43,419 nt of DNA. Origin: Acinetobacter lwoffii (GTDB taxonomy: Bacteria; Pseudomonadota; Gammaproteobacteria; Pseudomonadales; Moraxellaceae). The translations under genes were made by a program, and so were the position numbers. The stretch covers positions 1 to 43,419 of the forward strand of contig NZ_JAMXXK010000030.1 of the NCBI RefSeq assembly GCF_024129735.1, given 5' to 3'. How positions within the stretch are numbered: the stretch's first letter is position 1; each line of letters opens with the position of its first letter. Shown in pieces: positions 19,110 to 28,982 of the stretch. The notes under the pieces are model-generated. The model saw only the letters and a program-made list of their open reading frames with translations. It did no database searches and was not told where the DNA came from.

Positions 19110-20516
19110 TTATTTCTTGTCGTTGCCGCCGAACAATGGACCCATACCACCGCCGCCGCCAAACTGTTTCTGCAAGCCGCCGAGTGACTTCATCATTTTT
19201 GCCATACCGGATGGATTGGCAAATTTTTTCATCATCTTGGCCATTTGGGCATGTTGCTTGATCAGCTTGTTGACTTCTGCCACTTCCATACCACAACCTG
19301 CTGCGATACGTTTTTTACGGCTTGGGTTCATCAAGTCCGGGTTACGGCGCTCTTTGATGGTCATCGACTGGATAATCGCTTCCATTTTCTTGACCTGCTT
19401 TTCAGGATTGGCTTGCGCCAACGCATCTTGCAGACCGGCATTGCTCATGCCAGGAAGTTTGTCCAGGAAGCCCATCATGCCGCCCATCTTGTTCATCTGC
19501 TCAAACTGCATCAGCATGTCTTCAAAGTTGAAGCTGCCGCCTTTTTGCAGTTTTTTCGCCATTTTTTCGGCTTTTTCTTTGTCGACCTTGCGTTCAAGTT
19601 CTTCGACCAAAGAAAGTACATCACCCATACCGAGAATACGCTGTGCAACACGCTCAGGATGGAATGGCTCCAGGGCATCGAGTTTCTCACCCATACCCAG
19701 GAATTTGATTGGCTTGCCGGTAATCGCGCGTACTGAAAGCGCTGCACCACCGCGCGCATCACCATCAGTTTTGGTCAGGATCACACCAGTTAAAGGCAAG
19801 GCATCGTTGAATGCTTTGGCGGTGTTTGCCGCATCCTGACCGGTCATGGCATCGACCACGAACAGGGTTTCAGTCGGGTTAATCGCTGCATGCAGCTCTT
19901 TTATTTCACCCATCATGTCATCATCGATATGCAAACGGCCTGCCGTATCGACAATCAGTACATCGGCAAACTGGATTTTTGCCTGTTCAATCGCGCGATT
20001 CACAATCGTAATCGGTTTTTCGTCTGCGCTGGATTCTAGGAAAATCGCACCGACTTCACCTGCGACAGTCTGTAGCTGTTTGATCGCAGCCGGACGATAC
20101 ACATCGGCAGAGACCATCGCGACTTTTTTCTTTTGACGTTCTTGTAAGAAGCGTGCAAGTTTCGCTGCAGTTGTTGTTTTACCTGCACCCTGCAAGCCTG
20201 CCAGCAGGACAACCACAGGTGGTTTTGCAGCGAGGTCGAGGCTTTCATTGGCCTCGCCCATCATTTTGGTCAATTCGTCATGAACGATTTTGACAAAAGC
20301 CTGCCCAGGAGATAACTGAGTCATCACTTCCTGGCCCAATGCTTCTTCCTTAACTTTCGCGATGAATTCACGAGTTACAGGTAACGCAACATCGGCCTCA
20401 AGAAGCGCCATACGCACTTCACGTAACGTATCTTTAATATTGTCTTCGGTTAGCTGCCCTGAGCCAGTAACATTTCTTAAACTCTGCGTGAGTCGTTCTG
20501 TTAAGGTATCAAACAT
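19110..20516 (-). CDS. ffh: Signal recognition particle protein Ffh
   Basis: SRP54-type GTPase of 468 residues that, with 4.5S RNA, targets nascent inner-membrane proteins to FtsY. Present are the N domain, the G domain with G1 GLQGAGKTTTAAKLA, G3 DTAGRLHIDD and G4 TKTDGDARGG, and a methionine-rich M domain (about 330-435: NKMGGMMGFL, AGCGMEVAEVNKLIKQ). The tail is glycine-rich. The 4.5S RNA gene is not in the window. A 138-bp gap separates it from a divergent membrane protein gene. Confidence 0.97.
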   Translation of the reverse strand: MFDTLTERLTQSLRNVTGSGQLTEDNIKDTLREVRMALLEADVALPVTREFIAKVKEEALGQEVMTQLSPGQAFVKIVHDELTKMMGEANESLDLAAKPPVVVLLAGLQGAGKTTTAAKLARFLQERQKKKVAMVSADVYRPAAIKQLQTVAGEVGAIFLESSADEKPITIVNRAIEQAKIQFADVLIVDTAGRLHIDDDMMGEIKELHAAINPTETLFVVDAMTGQDAANTAKAFNDALPLTGVILTKTDGDARGGAALSVRAITGKPIKFLGMGEKLDALEPFHPERVAQRILGMGDVLSLVEELERKVDKEKAEKMAKKLQKGGSFNFEDMLMQFEQMNKMGGMMGFLDKLPGMSNAGLQDALAQANPEKQVKKMEAIIQSMTIKERRNPDLMNPSRKKRIAAGCGMEVAEVNKLIKQHAQMAKMMKKFANPSGMAKMMKSLGGLQKQFGGGGGMGPLFGGNDKK

Positions 20517-20654
20517 TGCAAAATCCGCTTAAAATAGCCATGAGCAAAAAATTGTTTCTTAAAATAGAAAATTTATGCATAGAATGCTATAGGATACTGT
20601 AGTTCGCAGCGAATTTATATAAATGAATATTCATCACCCTTAAAAAGGTTTGAC

Positions 20655-21464
20655 ATGGTTAGCCTCCCCTTGGTTTATACGATCTTAGCATTAGTCGCTT
20701 ATACCGCTTCCTTCTGGTATCTGTTCATTCATTTAATGTCTAAACGTGCTCCTAATCAATGGTTTGTCTCGCTAACCGCACTGCTTGGACTGGGCTTGCA
20801 TGCGCTGGTTTTATATGGCGATATGCATACCCCGCTGGGCATCAATTATGATGTCTTTGCCCTGTTTTCCTTTACCTCTGGTCTGATGCTGTTACTCAGC
20901 ATTATTTACAGCACTTATCGTCCGATTATTGCCCTGAACCTGATCGGGATTCCGGTGGCTGCGACCGGATTAATTCTTGGCTTTGCGTTTACTCAGCCTG
21001 CAAAAATCATCACACAAAACTCTTTGGGTCTGGATATTCATATTATCCTGTCTTTGTCTGCTTATGCGGTATTGCTCATGGCGACCATTCAGGCCGTAAT
21101 TTTACGCTTTCAGGATCGTGAGCTGAAAAAGAAGCAAAAACGCCGCGTTTGGGTCAGTTTGCTACCCTCTTATCAAGACATGGAATCATTGCTGTTTGAT
21201 ATGCTGATGACCGGTTTTGTTTTACTTACCCTCGCTTTGGGCTTTGGCTTTTTTACCATCGACAATTTCTTTGCTCAACATCTGGCACATAAAACTGCGT
21301 TCAGTATTATTTCCTGGCTGGTTTACGGTTCACTATTAATCGGACACTGGAAGTTTGGCTGGCGTGGCCAGAAAGCCGTGCGCTTTACTCTGCTCGGTTT
21401 TGGCTTGCTGGCACTGGGTTTTATTGGGTCTAAATTTGTGCTGGAAATGATTCTAGGGCGATAA
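20655..21464 (+). CDS. YpjD-type cytochrome c assembly-like membrane protein
   Basis: Polytopic inner-membrane protein of 269 residues with about eight helices, of the CcsA/HemX-like cytochrome c assembly family (YpjD group). It carries conserved histidines at LGLHALVLYG, GLDIHIILSLSAYAVLL and the final LIGHWKFGWRGQKAVRF segment. Family members of this group are often next to ffh in gamma-proteobacteria, as here (divergent). A role in haem handling or membrane integrity has been suggested for relatives but is not shown by the sequence. Confidence 0.85.
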   Translation: MVSLPLVYTILALVAYTASFWYLFIHLMSKRAPNQWFVSLTALLGLGLHALVLYGDMHTPLGINYDVFALFSFTSGLMLLLSIIYSTYRPIIALNLIGIPVAATGLILGFAFTQPAKIITQNSLGLDIHIILSLSAYAVLLMATIQAVILRFQDRELKKKQKRRVWVSLLPSYQDMESLLFDMLMTGFVLLTLALGFGFFTIDNFFAQHLAHKTAFSIISWLVYGSLLIGHWKFGWRGQKAVRFTLLGFGLLALGFIGSKFVLEMILGR

Positions 21465-21524
21465 TTCTGAGCCTTGAAATATTCAATCCATTGTCCAATA
21501 AACAGGCTTTAGCTTGAATATTCT

Positions 21525-22286
21525 TTAAACGGTTATACGCCCCGCACGCACTGATAATGGCCAGCGAATGACTCTAGGCAATTCTGGACCTTCCCATTGT
21601 GGCAATAAGGCATCTGCCAGTACATTCAGTGGATTATGTCCAAGTGCTTTAGTGGCAGCTTTCACGGCCGACAAAGTACTCATATAACCAATTAACTGAT
21701 AAAAGTTCCATTCAACCTCTAATACAGGTGGTTGAATCACAATTTCCTGAAATGGAAATGGTAGATTTTTATATCCTTCATCTACATGGCGACGTTCAGG
21801 CGGCCAGTACGGTGCAAGCGTCACCTCATAAAAATGCTTAAAGTAATGATTCAGATGGGGCTCATCCACACTGAACACGCCATAGCTAATTAAAGCCAGA
21901 ATGGCATTGGGCCGGGCAATACGGCGAACTTCTGCATAAAACTTTTCCAGATCGAGCCAATGCGCTGCTTGAGCCACCGCAATCAGATCAATACTCTGCT
22001 CAGCACACGGGATCTCTTCAGCGAATGCCTGACCATACTGAATTTTTGGATGCGGTTTGGCCTGGGCAAGCTGTTCACTACTTGCATCAATTGCCATCAC
22101 CTGATCGAAGTAATTCGCCAAAACCTCTGAAAGCTGTCCAGAACCACAGCCGACATCTACAGCCAATTTGGTATCTGGTGACAGCTCTGCCAATAGCTTT
22201 CCCAATGTATTCGGATAATGCGGACGAAACAAGGCATAATCCTGGGACTGCTGGGAGAAGTAATCCTTAAATTCCTTATTTTCCAT
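21525..22286 (-). CDS. Class I SAM-dependent methyltransferase
   Basis: A 253-residue methyltransferase of the UbiE/type-11 fold. The SAM-binding motif is LAVDVGCGSGQLSEVLA (about 37-53). The acidic residue of motif II is in VMAIDASSEQL, and the post-motif segment is IDLIAVAQAAHWLD. The C-terminal half (FPFQEIVIQPPVLEVEWNF) resembles trans-aconitate-methyltransferase-like proteins. The substrate is unknown. It follows paaY on the same strand after 129 bp, and nothing ties it to phenylacetate metabolism. Confidence 0.85.
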   Translation of the reverse strand: MENKEFKDYFSQQSQDYALFRPHYPNTLGKLLAELSPDTKLAVDVGCGSGQLSEVLANYFDQVMAIDASSEQLAQAKPHPKIQYGQAFAEEIPCAEQSIDLIAVAQAAHWLDLEKFYAEVRRIARPNAILALISYGVFSVDEPHLNHYFKHFYEVTLAPYWPPERRHVDEGYKNLPFPFQEIVIQPPVLEVEWNFYQLIGYMSTLSAVKAATKALGHNPLNVLADALLPQWEGPELPRVIRWPLSVRAGRITV

Positions 22287-22415
22287 ATATGCTTTCCAGA
22301 CCAGTTTTATTTCAGTCTAAATAGACGGTCAGGAAATGCAGTGGGAATTTGGTTTCAGTCACTTCATGTTTTTAAAATGCAGAATTCATCTAATGAATAG
22401 AATCATGTTCCTGAC

Positions 22416-23024
22416 TTAATCATTCAGACTATTCTGCTTGATCTGATACTCTGCCTTGAAGGCTTTATAGCTCAGCCGGTCTGCGGAGACTTCTGTTAAC
22501 GGACTGACCTCCTGCATTGAGGACAAGCAGCGCTCGGTCAGCTGAATATATTCTTGCGTCCCTTTGCTTTTCCAGGCGATTTCTTTGGCTTCCAGGGGAC
22601 GGATGACCCGCGCCGGACTACCGAGTACCAATGAATTTCCCGGAATTTGGGCCTTGGCTTTAACCGTACTATTGGCACCGATAATGGTATTTTCACCAAT
22701 TTCGGCTTCATCCAGAATCACGCTGTTCATGCCCACCAGTACATTTTTGCGAATGATACAGCCATGTAAAATCGCGCCATGTCCGATATGACCATATTCT
22801 TCGACCAGCGTGACACTGCCAGGGAAACCATGAATGGTGCAGGAATCCTGGACATTGGCATTTTGCTGGATGTGAATCCCGCCAAAGTCGGCTCTTAAAG
22901 TTGCGAAAGGCCCGATATATACGCCCTCTTCAATCACCACATCCCCGATCAGAACGGCTTGTGGATGTACATAAGCACGAAGGCTGACCACAGGAATCAC
23001 ACCATCAATGGCATAACACGGCAT
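22416..23024 (-). CDS. paaY: PaaY, gamma-carbonic-anhydrase-like hexapeptide protein
   Basis: Left-handed beta-helix protein of 202 residues built of hexapeptide repeats (VLIGDVVIEEGVYIGPFATLRADFG and following). It has the three histidine zinc-ligand positions of gamma carbonic anhydrases (HGFPG..., GHIGHGAILHG). PaaY in E. coli has been described as a thioesterase that relieves the paa pathway of inhibitory CoA esters such as 2-hydroxycyclohepta-1,4,6-triene-formyl-CoA. It lies 31 bp after paaX at the distal end of the operon. The 129 bp beyond show no strong terminator. Confidence 0.9.
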   Translation of the reverse strand: MPCYAIDGVIPVVSLRAYVHPQAVLIGDVVIEEGVYIGPFATLRADFGGIHIQQNANVQDSCTIHGFPGSVTLVEEYGHIGHGAILHGCIIRKNVLVGMNSVILDEAEIGENTIIGANSTVKAKAQIPGNSLVLGSPARVIRPLEAKEIAWKSKGTQEYIQLTERCLSSMQEVSPLTEVSADRLSYKAFKAEYQIKQNSLND

Positions 23025-23055
23025 TATTTTATTCCTTTAAACATGCGAGTCTGGA

Positions 23056-23994
23056 TTAGCTGGTTTCTTCTAGCCTTAAACCACCAAAACGTTTATAAAA
23101 TTGTGGATGTACCGGCGGCATCGAACCTTCCGAAGTTCGGGCGATCTCCATAAAGAATTCATCCCCTGCCGCAACCACGGTTTGATATAAATTACTGCTC
23201 AGATTACGGGCATTCAGGGAAAGCCAGTTGGATGGCAATAATTCAAAAGGCAGATTTGGATCTTTTAATAAAATCCGGCGGAATTGATGAATCAGCAAAA
23301 TACGCAACTGAAAGGCCTGAACCGGATCCAGCTCATCTTCCTGTTCCACCAGATGAAAGAATTCCCGGAAATCCGCAATAAATTTTTCATAGCGCTGATG
23401 CAGTTCCTGCACCGGCCAGTTGGTGGCAACCATGCGTTTCACGGTTGGATAGGATTCCTGCCAGAGCTGCAAGGTTTCGGCCTTAAACACCACGACTTGG
23501 TCGGTCATTTTCAGGTTCAGCAGCAGGTTTTGCAGTTTCTGGTGATCACAGCCCGGATAGGCCATGACATTAGTGGCGATATTGGCAAAGCCCAGCCATT
23601 CCAGTTCTTTTTTCAGAACCAGTTTATTTTCCAGTTCCACTGAACTGAGCAGCACCAGATCCCACTTCTGATCCCATTCGGTATGCTGAAAACTGTAAAT
23701 TTTTTGATCCGCCATAATAAAACGCTGGCGGCTGCTTTCGGTTACGCGATAATAACTGGTGCGACCAATTTTCTCAGACATCAGCCAGCCATTTTGGACC
23801 AGACGAAATACGGCAGTCCGTACCGATCGTTCATTAAATCCGAAGACATCCATGAGCTGAATTAGACTGGCCAGACTGATAATGCCACCCCGGTGAAAAA
23901 TACAGTCACCAAAGATGGTCATGATTAATGAGGTTCCGCTGAGTGCTTCAGTTTGAATAAAGTCATCAATTATTTGTTTTAATTTCGGATTCAT
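23056..23994 (-). CDS. paaX: PaaX, phenylacetyl-CoA-responsive repressor
   Basis: PaaX-family regulator of 312 residues that represses paa genes until phenylacetyl-CoA binds. It shows an N-terminal winged helix (about 22-85: SGTSLIMTIFGDCIFHRGG, FGFNERSVRTAVFRLVQNGWL, IGRTSYY) and the long PaaX-like C-terminal domains. It sits 63 bp downstream of paaK in the paa operon, as in E. coli where paaX-paaY accompany the cluster. Its likely binding sites are the YGAWAC-N27-GTATCA motifs upstream of paaA, paaZ and the MFS gene. Confidence 0.95.
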   Translation of the reverse strand: MNPKLKQIIDDFIQTEALSGTSLIMTIFGDCIFHRGGIISLASLIQLMDVFGFNERSVRTAVFRLVQNGWLMSEKIGRTSYYRVTESSRQRFIMADQKIYSFQHTEWDQKWDLVLLSSVELENKLVLKKELEWLGFANIATNVMAYPGCDHQKLQNLLLNLKMTDQVVVFKAETLQLWQESYPTVKRMVATNWPVQELHQRYEKFIADFREFFHLVEQEDELDPVQAFQLRILLIHQFRRILLKDPNLPFELLPSNWLSLNARNLSSNLYQTVVAAGDEFFMEIARTSEGSMPPVHPQFYKRFGGLRLEETS

Positions 23995-24057
23995 TGCGTT
24001 TAACTTTACCTTATAGAAACTGGATGATAGACCATTTGGCTATCATCCAATAGTACT

Positions 24058-25350
24058 TCATGCAGACTTGCGGATATCAAACACGCGCTGTGCCTTGCCT
24101 TCAGAGCGTGGCAGACTCCCTTCAGGTAACACTTCGACACTTACGGTGATTCCGACCATGGTTTTAATCTGGCTTTTCAGCTGAGTTGCCAGCTGGTGCG
24201 CCATAATGTCACTGCTATCTTTACGCATTTCGGTACGGATATGCAATGTATCCAGATGTCCCTGTTTGCAAATCTGAATCTGGTAGTTCGGAATCAGTTG
24301 CTGGATCTGTAAAATCTGCTCTTCAATCTGCGACGGGAAGACATTGACCCCACGAATAATCATCATGTCATCACTGCGGCCGACAATCTTGTCCATACGG
24401 CGCATGGTGCGTGCCGTGCCTGGCAATAAACGGGTTAGATCACGGGTACGGTAACGGATTACCGGCATGCCTTCTTTGGTAATGGTGGTGAAGACAAGTT
24501 CACCCAGTTCGCCATCTGGCAGCACTTCGCCGGTTTCCGGATGGATAATTTCAGGATAGAAATGATCTTCCCAAATGGTTGGGCCATCTTTGGATTCCAG
24601 ACATTCCATCGCTACACCCGGCCCCATGACTTCTGATAAACCATAAATATCCAGCGCATCAATGCCCAGACGTTCTTCGATTTCCTTGCGCATTTCATTG
24701 GTCCATGGCTCTGCACCAAACACACCGGTTTTAATCGAACAGTTTTTGGCTGTGCCAAATTTCTTTTCAAGCGCTTCAATAATATTCAGGCAATAAGATG
24801 GCGTGACCATCAGTGCTGTCGGTTTAAAGTCATGAATCAGTTGCGCCTGTTTATCGGTTTGTCCGCCAGACATTGGGATCACGGTTGCACCCAAGCGTTC
24901 AACGCCATAATGCGCGCCTAGACCGCCCGTGAACAGACCATAACCATAAGACACCTGAATGATATCTTTACTGCTCAAGCCGGCTGCGCGTAATGAACGC
25001 GCCACCACGTCTGACCAGACATTAATATCATTTTGAGTATAACCAACTACGGTCGGCTGACCGGTGGTGCCAGAAGATGCGTGTACACGTACAATCTGTT
25101 CCTGTGGCACAGCGAACATGCCAAACGGATAATTATCGCGTAAATCCTGTTTGGTGGTAAACGGGAATTTGGCCAGGTCTTCCAGTGAGTTAAAATCGTC
25201 TGGATGCACGCCAGCATCATCGAATTTCTTTTTATAAACCGGGCTATTCTGATAAGCATGTTGCAACGTCTTTTTCATACGCTGTAGCTGAACACTGCGT
25301 AGCTCATCAACCGATACTTTTTCAATTTTTTCCATTGCATTGTTATTCAT
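24058..25350 (-). CDS. paaK: Phenylacetate-CoA ligase PaaK
   Basis: AMP-forming CoA ligase of 430 residues that converts phenylacetate, ATP and CoA to phenylacetyl-CoA, the entry step. The adenylate-binding P loop SSGTTGQPTVV (92-102), DIYGLSEVMGPG and the C-terminal GRSDDMMIIRGVNVFPSQIE segment are intact. AGGAGTAAGAAT precedes ATG 25350; a second in-frame Met is six codons in. It is separated from paaJ by 60 bp. Its product is both the substrate of PaaABCDE and the PaaX effector. Confidence 0.97.
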   Translation of the reverse strand: MNNNAMEKIEKVSVDELRSVQLQRMKKTLQHAYQNSPVYKKKFDDAGVHPDDFNSLEDLAKFPFTTKQDLRDNYPFGMFAVPQEQIVRVHASSGTTGQPTVVGYTQNDINVWSDVVARSLRAAGLSSKDIIQVSYGYGLFTGGLGAHYGVERLGATVIPMSGGQTDKQAQLIHDFKPTALMVTPSYCLNIIEALEKKFGTAKNCSIKTGVFGAEPWTNEMRKEIEERLGIDALDIYGLSEVMGPGVAMECLESKDGPTIWEDHFYPEIIHPETGEVLPDGELGELVFTTITKEGMPVIRYRTRDLTRLLPGTARTMRRMDKIVGRSDDMMIIRGVNVFPSQIEEQILQIQQLIPNYQIQICKQGHLDTLHIRTEMRKDSSDIMAHQLATQLKSQIKTMVGITVSVEVLPEGSLPRSEGKAQRVFDIRKSA

Positions 25351-25410
25351 ATTCTTACTCCTGACGCAGTCTTCCTGACCACGGTTTAATTCATTGATTG
25401 AATGATGTGT

Positions 25411-26622
25411 TTAATCCATATTTTCTAAAACCAGTGCAACACCTTGACCAACACCCACACACATGGTGCAGAGTGCATATTTGCCATTACGACGTTTTAA
25501 TTCTTTCATGGCGGTAATCACTAAACGGGTGCCACTCATACCCAGCGGATGACCCAAAGCGATGGCACCGCCATTCGGGTTAATTCTGGAATCATCGTCT
25601 TGCAAACCGAGTTCACGGATCACAGCCAGCGATTGCGCTGCGAATGCTTCATTCAGCTCAATCACATCCATCTGTTCCAGACTGAGTCCAGTCTGTTTCA
25701 GCACTTTATGTACGGCTGGCACCGGACCAATGCCCATATATTTGGCTTCAACACCAGAACTGGCCATCCCGATCACTTTGGCTTTCGGGCGCAAACCATA
25801 CTGCTCGGCAAACTGCTGATTGCCCAGCAAGACGCAAGCTGCACCGTCATTGACACCTGAAGCATTGCCGGCAGTGACCGAACCGCCTTCTTTACGAAAT
25901 GGGGTTTTTAAGGCGGCCAGATTGTCCAGCGTTGTCTCTGCACGCGGGTGTTCATCCTGGGAAATGGTGAGGGTGGTTTTCTTCGGACCTTTGACCTCTA
26001 CCGGCAGAATTTCTTCGGCAAAAATACCCTTCTGCTGGGCTACAGCAGTTTTCTGCTGGCTGTGATAGGCAAACAGGTCCTGGTCTGCACGGCTAATCTG
26101 ATACTTTTCAGCGACGTTTTCGGCTGTTTCCGGCATGCTGTCGATGCCAAACTGCGCTTTAAATTTTGGGTTGATAAAACGCCAGCCAATGGTGGTGTCA
26201 TAAATTTCAGGGGTACGGCTAAAGGCAGTTGTAGGTTTGGATTGCACGAAAGGCGCTCGGCTCATAGATTCTACGCCACCAGCCAAAACAAATTGGGCTT
26301 CACCCGATTTGATGGCACGGGCTGCCAGTCCAATCGCATCCAGACCTGAGGCACATAAACGGTTTACGGTAAGTGCTGGAACAGATTCAGGTAGTCCTGC
26401 AAGTAAAGCAGCCATACGCGCCACGTTGCGGTTATCTTCACCGGCCTGATTGGCACAGCCCAAGATCACTTCATCCAGTTCTGCCCATGGCAAGGCCGGA
26501 TGCTGATCTTTCAGATATTGAATCGGTAGCGCTGCCAGATCATCAGCACGAATGCTGCTCAGTCCACCGGCATAGCGTCCGATCGGGGTGCGAATTCCAT
26601 CAAAAATATAAACCTGTTCCAT
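25411..26622 (-). CDS. paaJ: 3-oxoadipyl-CoA / 3-oxo-5,6-dehydrosuberyl-CoA thiolase PaaJ
   Basis: Thiolase of 403 residues that performs both cleavages at the end of the pathway, yielding acetyl-CoA and succinyl-CoA. The nucleophilic Cys is in [18 protein letters not shown], the histidine motif [16 protein letters not shown] and the second cysteine [10 protein letters not shown] are all present. It closely resembles PcaF of the beta-ketoadipate pathway; position inside the paa operon decides the name. It lies 11 bp after paaH with AAGGAAG as ribosome-binding site. There is no paaI between the two. Confidence 0.95.
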   Translation of the reverse strand: MEQVYIFDGIRTPIGRYAGGLSSIRADDLAALPIQYLKDQHPALPWAELDEVILGCANQAGEDNRNVARMAALLAGLPESVPALTVNRLCASGLDAIGLAARAIKSGEAQFVLAGGVESMSRAPFVQSKPTTAFSRTPEIYDTTIGWRFINPKFKAQFGIDSMPETAENVAEKYQISRADQDLFAYHSQQKTAVAQQKGIFAEEILPVEVKGPKKTTLTISQDEHPRAETTLDNLAALKTPFRKEGGSVTAGNASGVNDGAACVLLGNQQFAEQYGLRPKAKVIGMASSGVEAKYMGIGPVPAVHKVLKQTGLSLEQMDVIELNEAFAAQSLAVIRELGLQDDDSRINPNGGAIALGHPLGMSGTRLVITAMKELKRRNGKYALCTMCVGVGQGVALVLENMD

Positions 26623-26633
26623 GATTCTTCCTT

Positions 26634-28187
26634 TTAGCCAGCAACACGTAATGGTTGCTGCTGAGTTTTCTGTGCATGTCCCTGCACCGCTTTCTTTGCT
26701 AAATATATACTAGTTCTATAGCGATCTTCACCATAGATACAATACATATTTTCTAAAATTTGTAAAATTGTGTAATACCCAATTTTATCTGCCCATTCGA
26801 ATGGACCACAAGGATAATTCACTCCATATTTCATAGCAGAATCAATATCTTGCTCTGATGCAATATCATGCAATACTGCTTCACAGGCTTCATTCACCAA
26901 CATGGCGATACTACGTATAACATAAAGACCCGGATGATCCTTAGACCAAATAGGTATCATATCCATACCTATGAAGAATAGCTCCACTGCCTGGCGCTGT
27001 TCAGTACTACACGCCGGTGATGCAACGACTGGAATTGCCTCGGCATTTGTCCAATCTGCATGCCAGTCCATCAACACTACAGGCTCATGCGGATAAGCCA
27101 GTTCAACCGACTCACCGAGCGACATTCGCAGAGAAAGATCACCAATCAGGATTTCATTCTGTTCTGCTGCCTGAAAACTCAGTTCCACATGGGCTGCCTG
27201 TTTTAAGCGTGCAATCAATGCTGAGGAATGCAGCCATTCACCTTTTACCGTGACTTTGAGCTTATTCAGCGACTTGGCATAACATACTGGCAATTCATAC
27301 ACTGGTGCAGGCTTGGCCTGCATATAATCATAAAAACCCTGACCGGACTTTCGGCCATAACAGCCAGCATCGACCAGCTCTTTTTGAATCAAGGACGGGC
27401 GGTAGCGTGGTTCATAGAAAAACTCCTGGTAGACACTTTGTGTCACCGAGAAATTCACATCCTGACCAATCAGGTCCGTGAGTTCACACGGTCCCATGGC
27501 AAAACGGCCACATTCGCGCATGATGTAATCGAGCTGTTCCGGGGTGGTGGCATTTTCCTGCAAGGCACGAAAGGCTTCGGCATAATAAGGCCGCGCGACA
27601 CGATTCACGATAAAGCCGGGGGTCGATTTGGCCCGTACCGGGACTTTGTTCCAATCCTTCATCAGCTCAAATACTGCATCGGCAAGGACTGCTGAGGTTT
27701 TCAGTCCGTGGATAATCTCGACCAGCTTCATTACCGGTGCCGGATTAAAGAAATGCAGTCCAATCACCCGCTCCGGATGCGGAATAGCCGAGGCAATTGC
27801 GGTAATGGAAATCGATGAGGTATTGGACGCAAAAATCGTCTGTTCCGGGCAAATGGTAGCCAGCTGCTGAAACAGGGTTTGCTTCACTTCCTTCTTTTCG
27901 ACAATGGCTTCAATAATGAGGCCCACATCGGCAAGCTGCTGAATGTCCTCTGCCACGATCAGATTGGCCAAAGTGCTATCGAGCAGTTGCTGGCTCATTT
28001 TGCCATTCTGTACGCGCTTGCTGAGCTGCGCCTCTAAAACAGTCAAGGCACTCTGAACCTTGCTGCGATCGAGATCAAATACATAGGTCGGATGCCCGTG
28101 CATGGCTGCCAGTTGTGCAATACCAATCCCCATGGTCCCAGCACCCACCACAGCAACTTTGACTTGTTCTAAATTGATCTGTTGCAT
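26634..28187 (-). CDS. paaH: 3-hydroxyadipyl-CoA dehydrogenase PaaH
   Basis: NAD-dependent 3-hydroxyacyl-CoA dehydrogenase of 517 residues acting in the beta-oxidation part of the pathway. The N-terminal Rossmann motif is VAVVGAGTMGIGIAQLA (10-26). The catalytic segment VIGLHFFNPAPVMKLVEII is followed by two C-terminal 3HCDH domains (GFIVNRVARPYYAEA; IRSIAMLVNEACEAVLHDIA). It is about 40 residues longer than E. coli PaaH. It begins 3 bp after paaG. The last roughly 300 bp (26690-26980) are visibly more AT-rich and use ATA, AGA and AGT codons that are rare in the rest of the operon. Confidence 0.94.
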   Translation of the reverse strand: MQQINLEQVKVAVVGAGTMGIGIAQLAAMHGHPTYVFDLDRSKVQSALTVLEAQLSKRVQNGKMSQQLLDSTLANLIVAEDIQQLADVGLIIEAIVEKKEVKQTLFQQLATICPEQTIFASNTSSISITAIASAIPHPERVIGLHFFNPAPVMKLVEIIHGLKTSAVLADAVFELMKDWNKVPVRAKSTPGFIVNRVARPYYAEAFRALQENATTPEQLDYIMRECGRFAMGPCELTDLIGQDVNFSVTQSVYQEFFYEPRYRPSLIQKELVDAGCYGRKSGQGFYDYMQAKPAPVYELPVCYAKSLNKLKVTVKGEWLHSSALIARLKQAAHVELSFQAAEQNEILIGDLSLRMSLGESVELAYPHEPVVLMDWHADWTNAEAIPVVASPACSTEQRQAVELFFIGMDMIPIWSKDHPGLYVIRSIAMLVNEACEAVLHDIASEQDIDSAMKYGVNYPCGPFEWADKIGYYTILQILENMYCIYGEDRYRTSIYLAKKAVQGHAQKTQQQPLRVAG

Positions 28188-28190
28188 GAT

Positions 28191-28982
28191 TTAGCATCCT
28201 TTATATTCAGGGGTGCGCTTCTGCATAAAGGCTTGCACACCTTCTTTATAATCGCTTGAACGTCCAGCCAGACGTTGCAGGTCACGCTCCAGAATCAGCT
28301 GCTCATCCAGATTGTTGTCAGCTGCGGCATGAATGGCTTTTTTAATCAGCGACAGACCATAGGTCGGTTGCTGCGCCAGATGCTCTGCCAGTTTTTTCGC
28401 TTCTGCTTGCAGTTGCTCATCTTCAACCACCTGCCAGATCATGCCCAGTTGTACTGCGCGCTCAGCCGGAATTTTATCGCCCAGCATCGCTAAGCCCATC
28501 GCCTGGGCACGCCCGACCAGACGCGGCAGGAACCAGGTACCGCCTGAATCTGGCACTAAACCTAGACGGCAAAAAGCCTGAATAAAAGAAGCCGATTTTG
28601 CTGCCACCACAATGTCACAAGCCAAGGCGATATTGGCGCCAGCACCTGCTGCCACGCCATTCACCGCACAGATCACTGGTTTTGGCATCTCGGTAATCAG
28701 TTTGATCAAAGGGTTATAATATTTTTCAATTGACAGGCCTAAGTCCGGTGCATCGGCATTCGGATCGACCACACGATCATTCAGATCCTGACCAGCACAG
28801 AAACCACGCCCTTCGGCTGAAATCACCACTGCACGAATCTGGCTGTCTTTGGCCCAGGCTTTCATGACACTGGACACTTCCTGATGCATGGTTTCATTAA
28901 AACTGTTGAGCTGTTTTGGACGGTTAAAGGTCAGGTAGCCCACTGCATTTTTTTCTTCGACAATAATTGTTTGATAATCCAT
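28191..28982 (-). CDS. paaG: 1,2-epoxyphenylacetyl-CoA isomerase PaaG
   Basis: Crotonase-fold isomerase of 263 residues that turns ring-1,2-epoxyphenylacetyl-CoA into the oxepin form and later isomerises a dehydroadipyl-CoA double bond. The CoA-binding and oxyanion segments are GRGFCAGQDLND and AVNGVAAGAGANIALACD. The acidic residue region is RLGLVPDSGGTWFLPRLVG. The start codon overlaps the paaF stop by one base (TAATG), so translation is coupled. PaaG is separated from PaaF by orthology of these motifs (AGQDLND versus AGADLNE). Confidence 0.95.
   Translation of the reverse strand: MDYQTIIVEEKNAVGYLTFNRPKQLNSFNETMHQEVSSVMKAWAKDSQIRAVVISAEGRGFCAGQDLNDRVVDPNADAPDLGLSIEKYYNPLIKLITEMPKPVICAVNGVAAGAGANIALACDIVVAAKSASFIQAFCRLGLVPDSGGTWFLPRLVGRAQAMGLAMLGDKIPAERAVQLGMIWQVVEDEQLQAEAKKLAEHLAQQPTYGLSLIKKAIHAAADNNLDEQLILERDLQRLAGRSSDYKEGVQAFMQKRTPEYKGC

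Noticed and set aside
19030..19839. A 269-codon plus-strand reading frame across the end of ffh
   Set aside because: It is the antisense shadow of the conserved ffh M and G domains, has no ribosome-binding site and no recognisable family.
25411..26622. Thiolase gene as pcaF of the beta-ketoadipate pathway
   Set aside because: Sequence alone cannot separate PcaF from PaaJ, but it sits within 11 bp of paaH and no pca gene is present.
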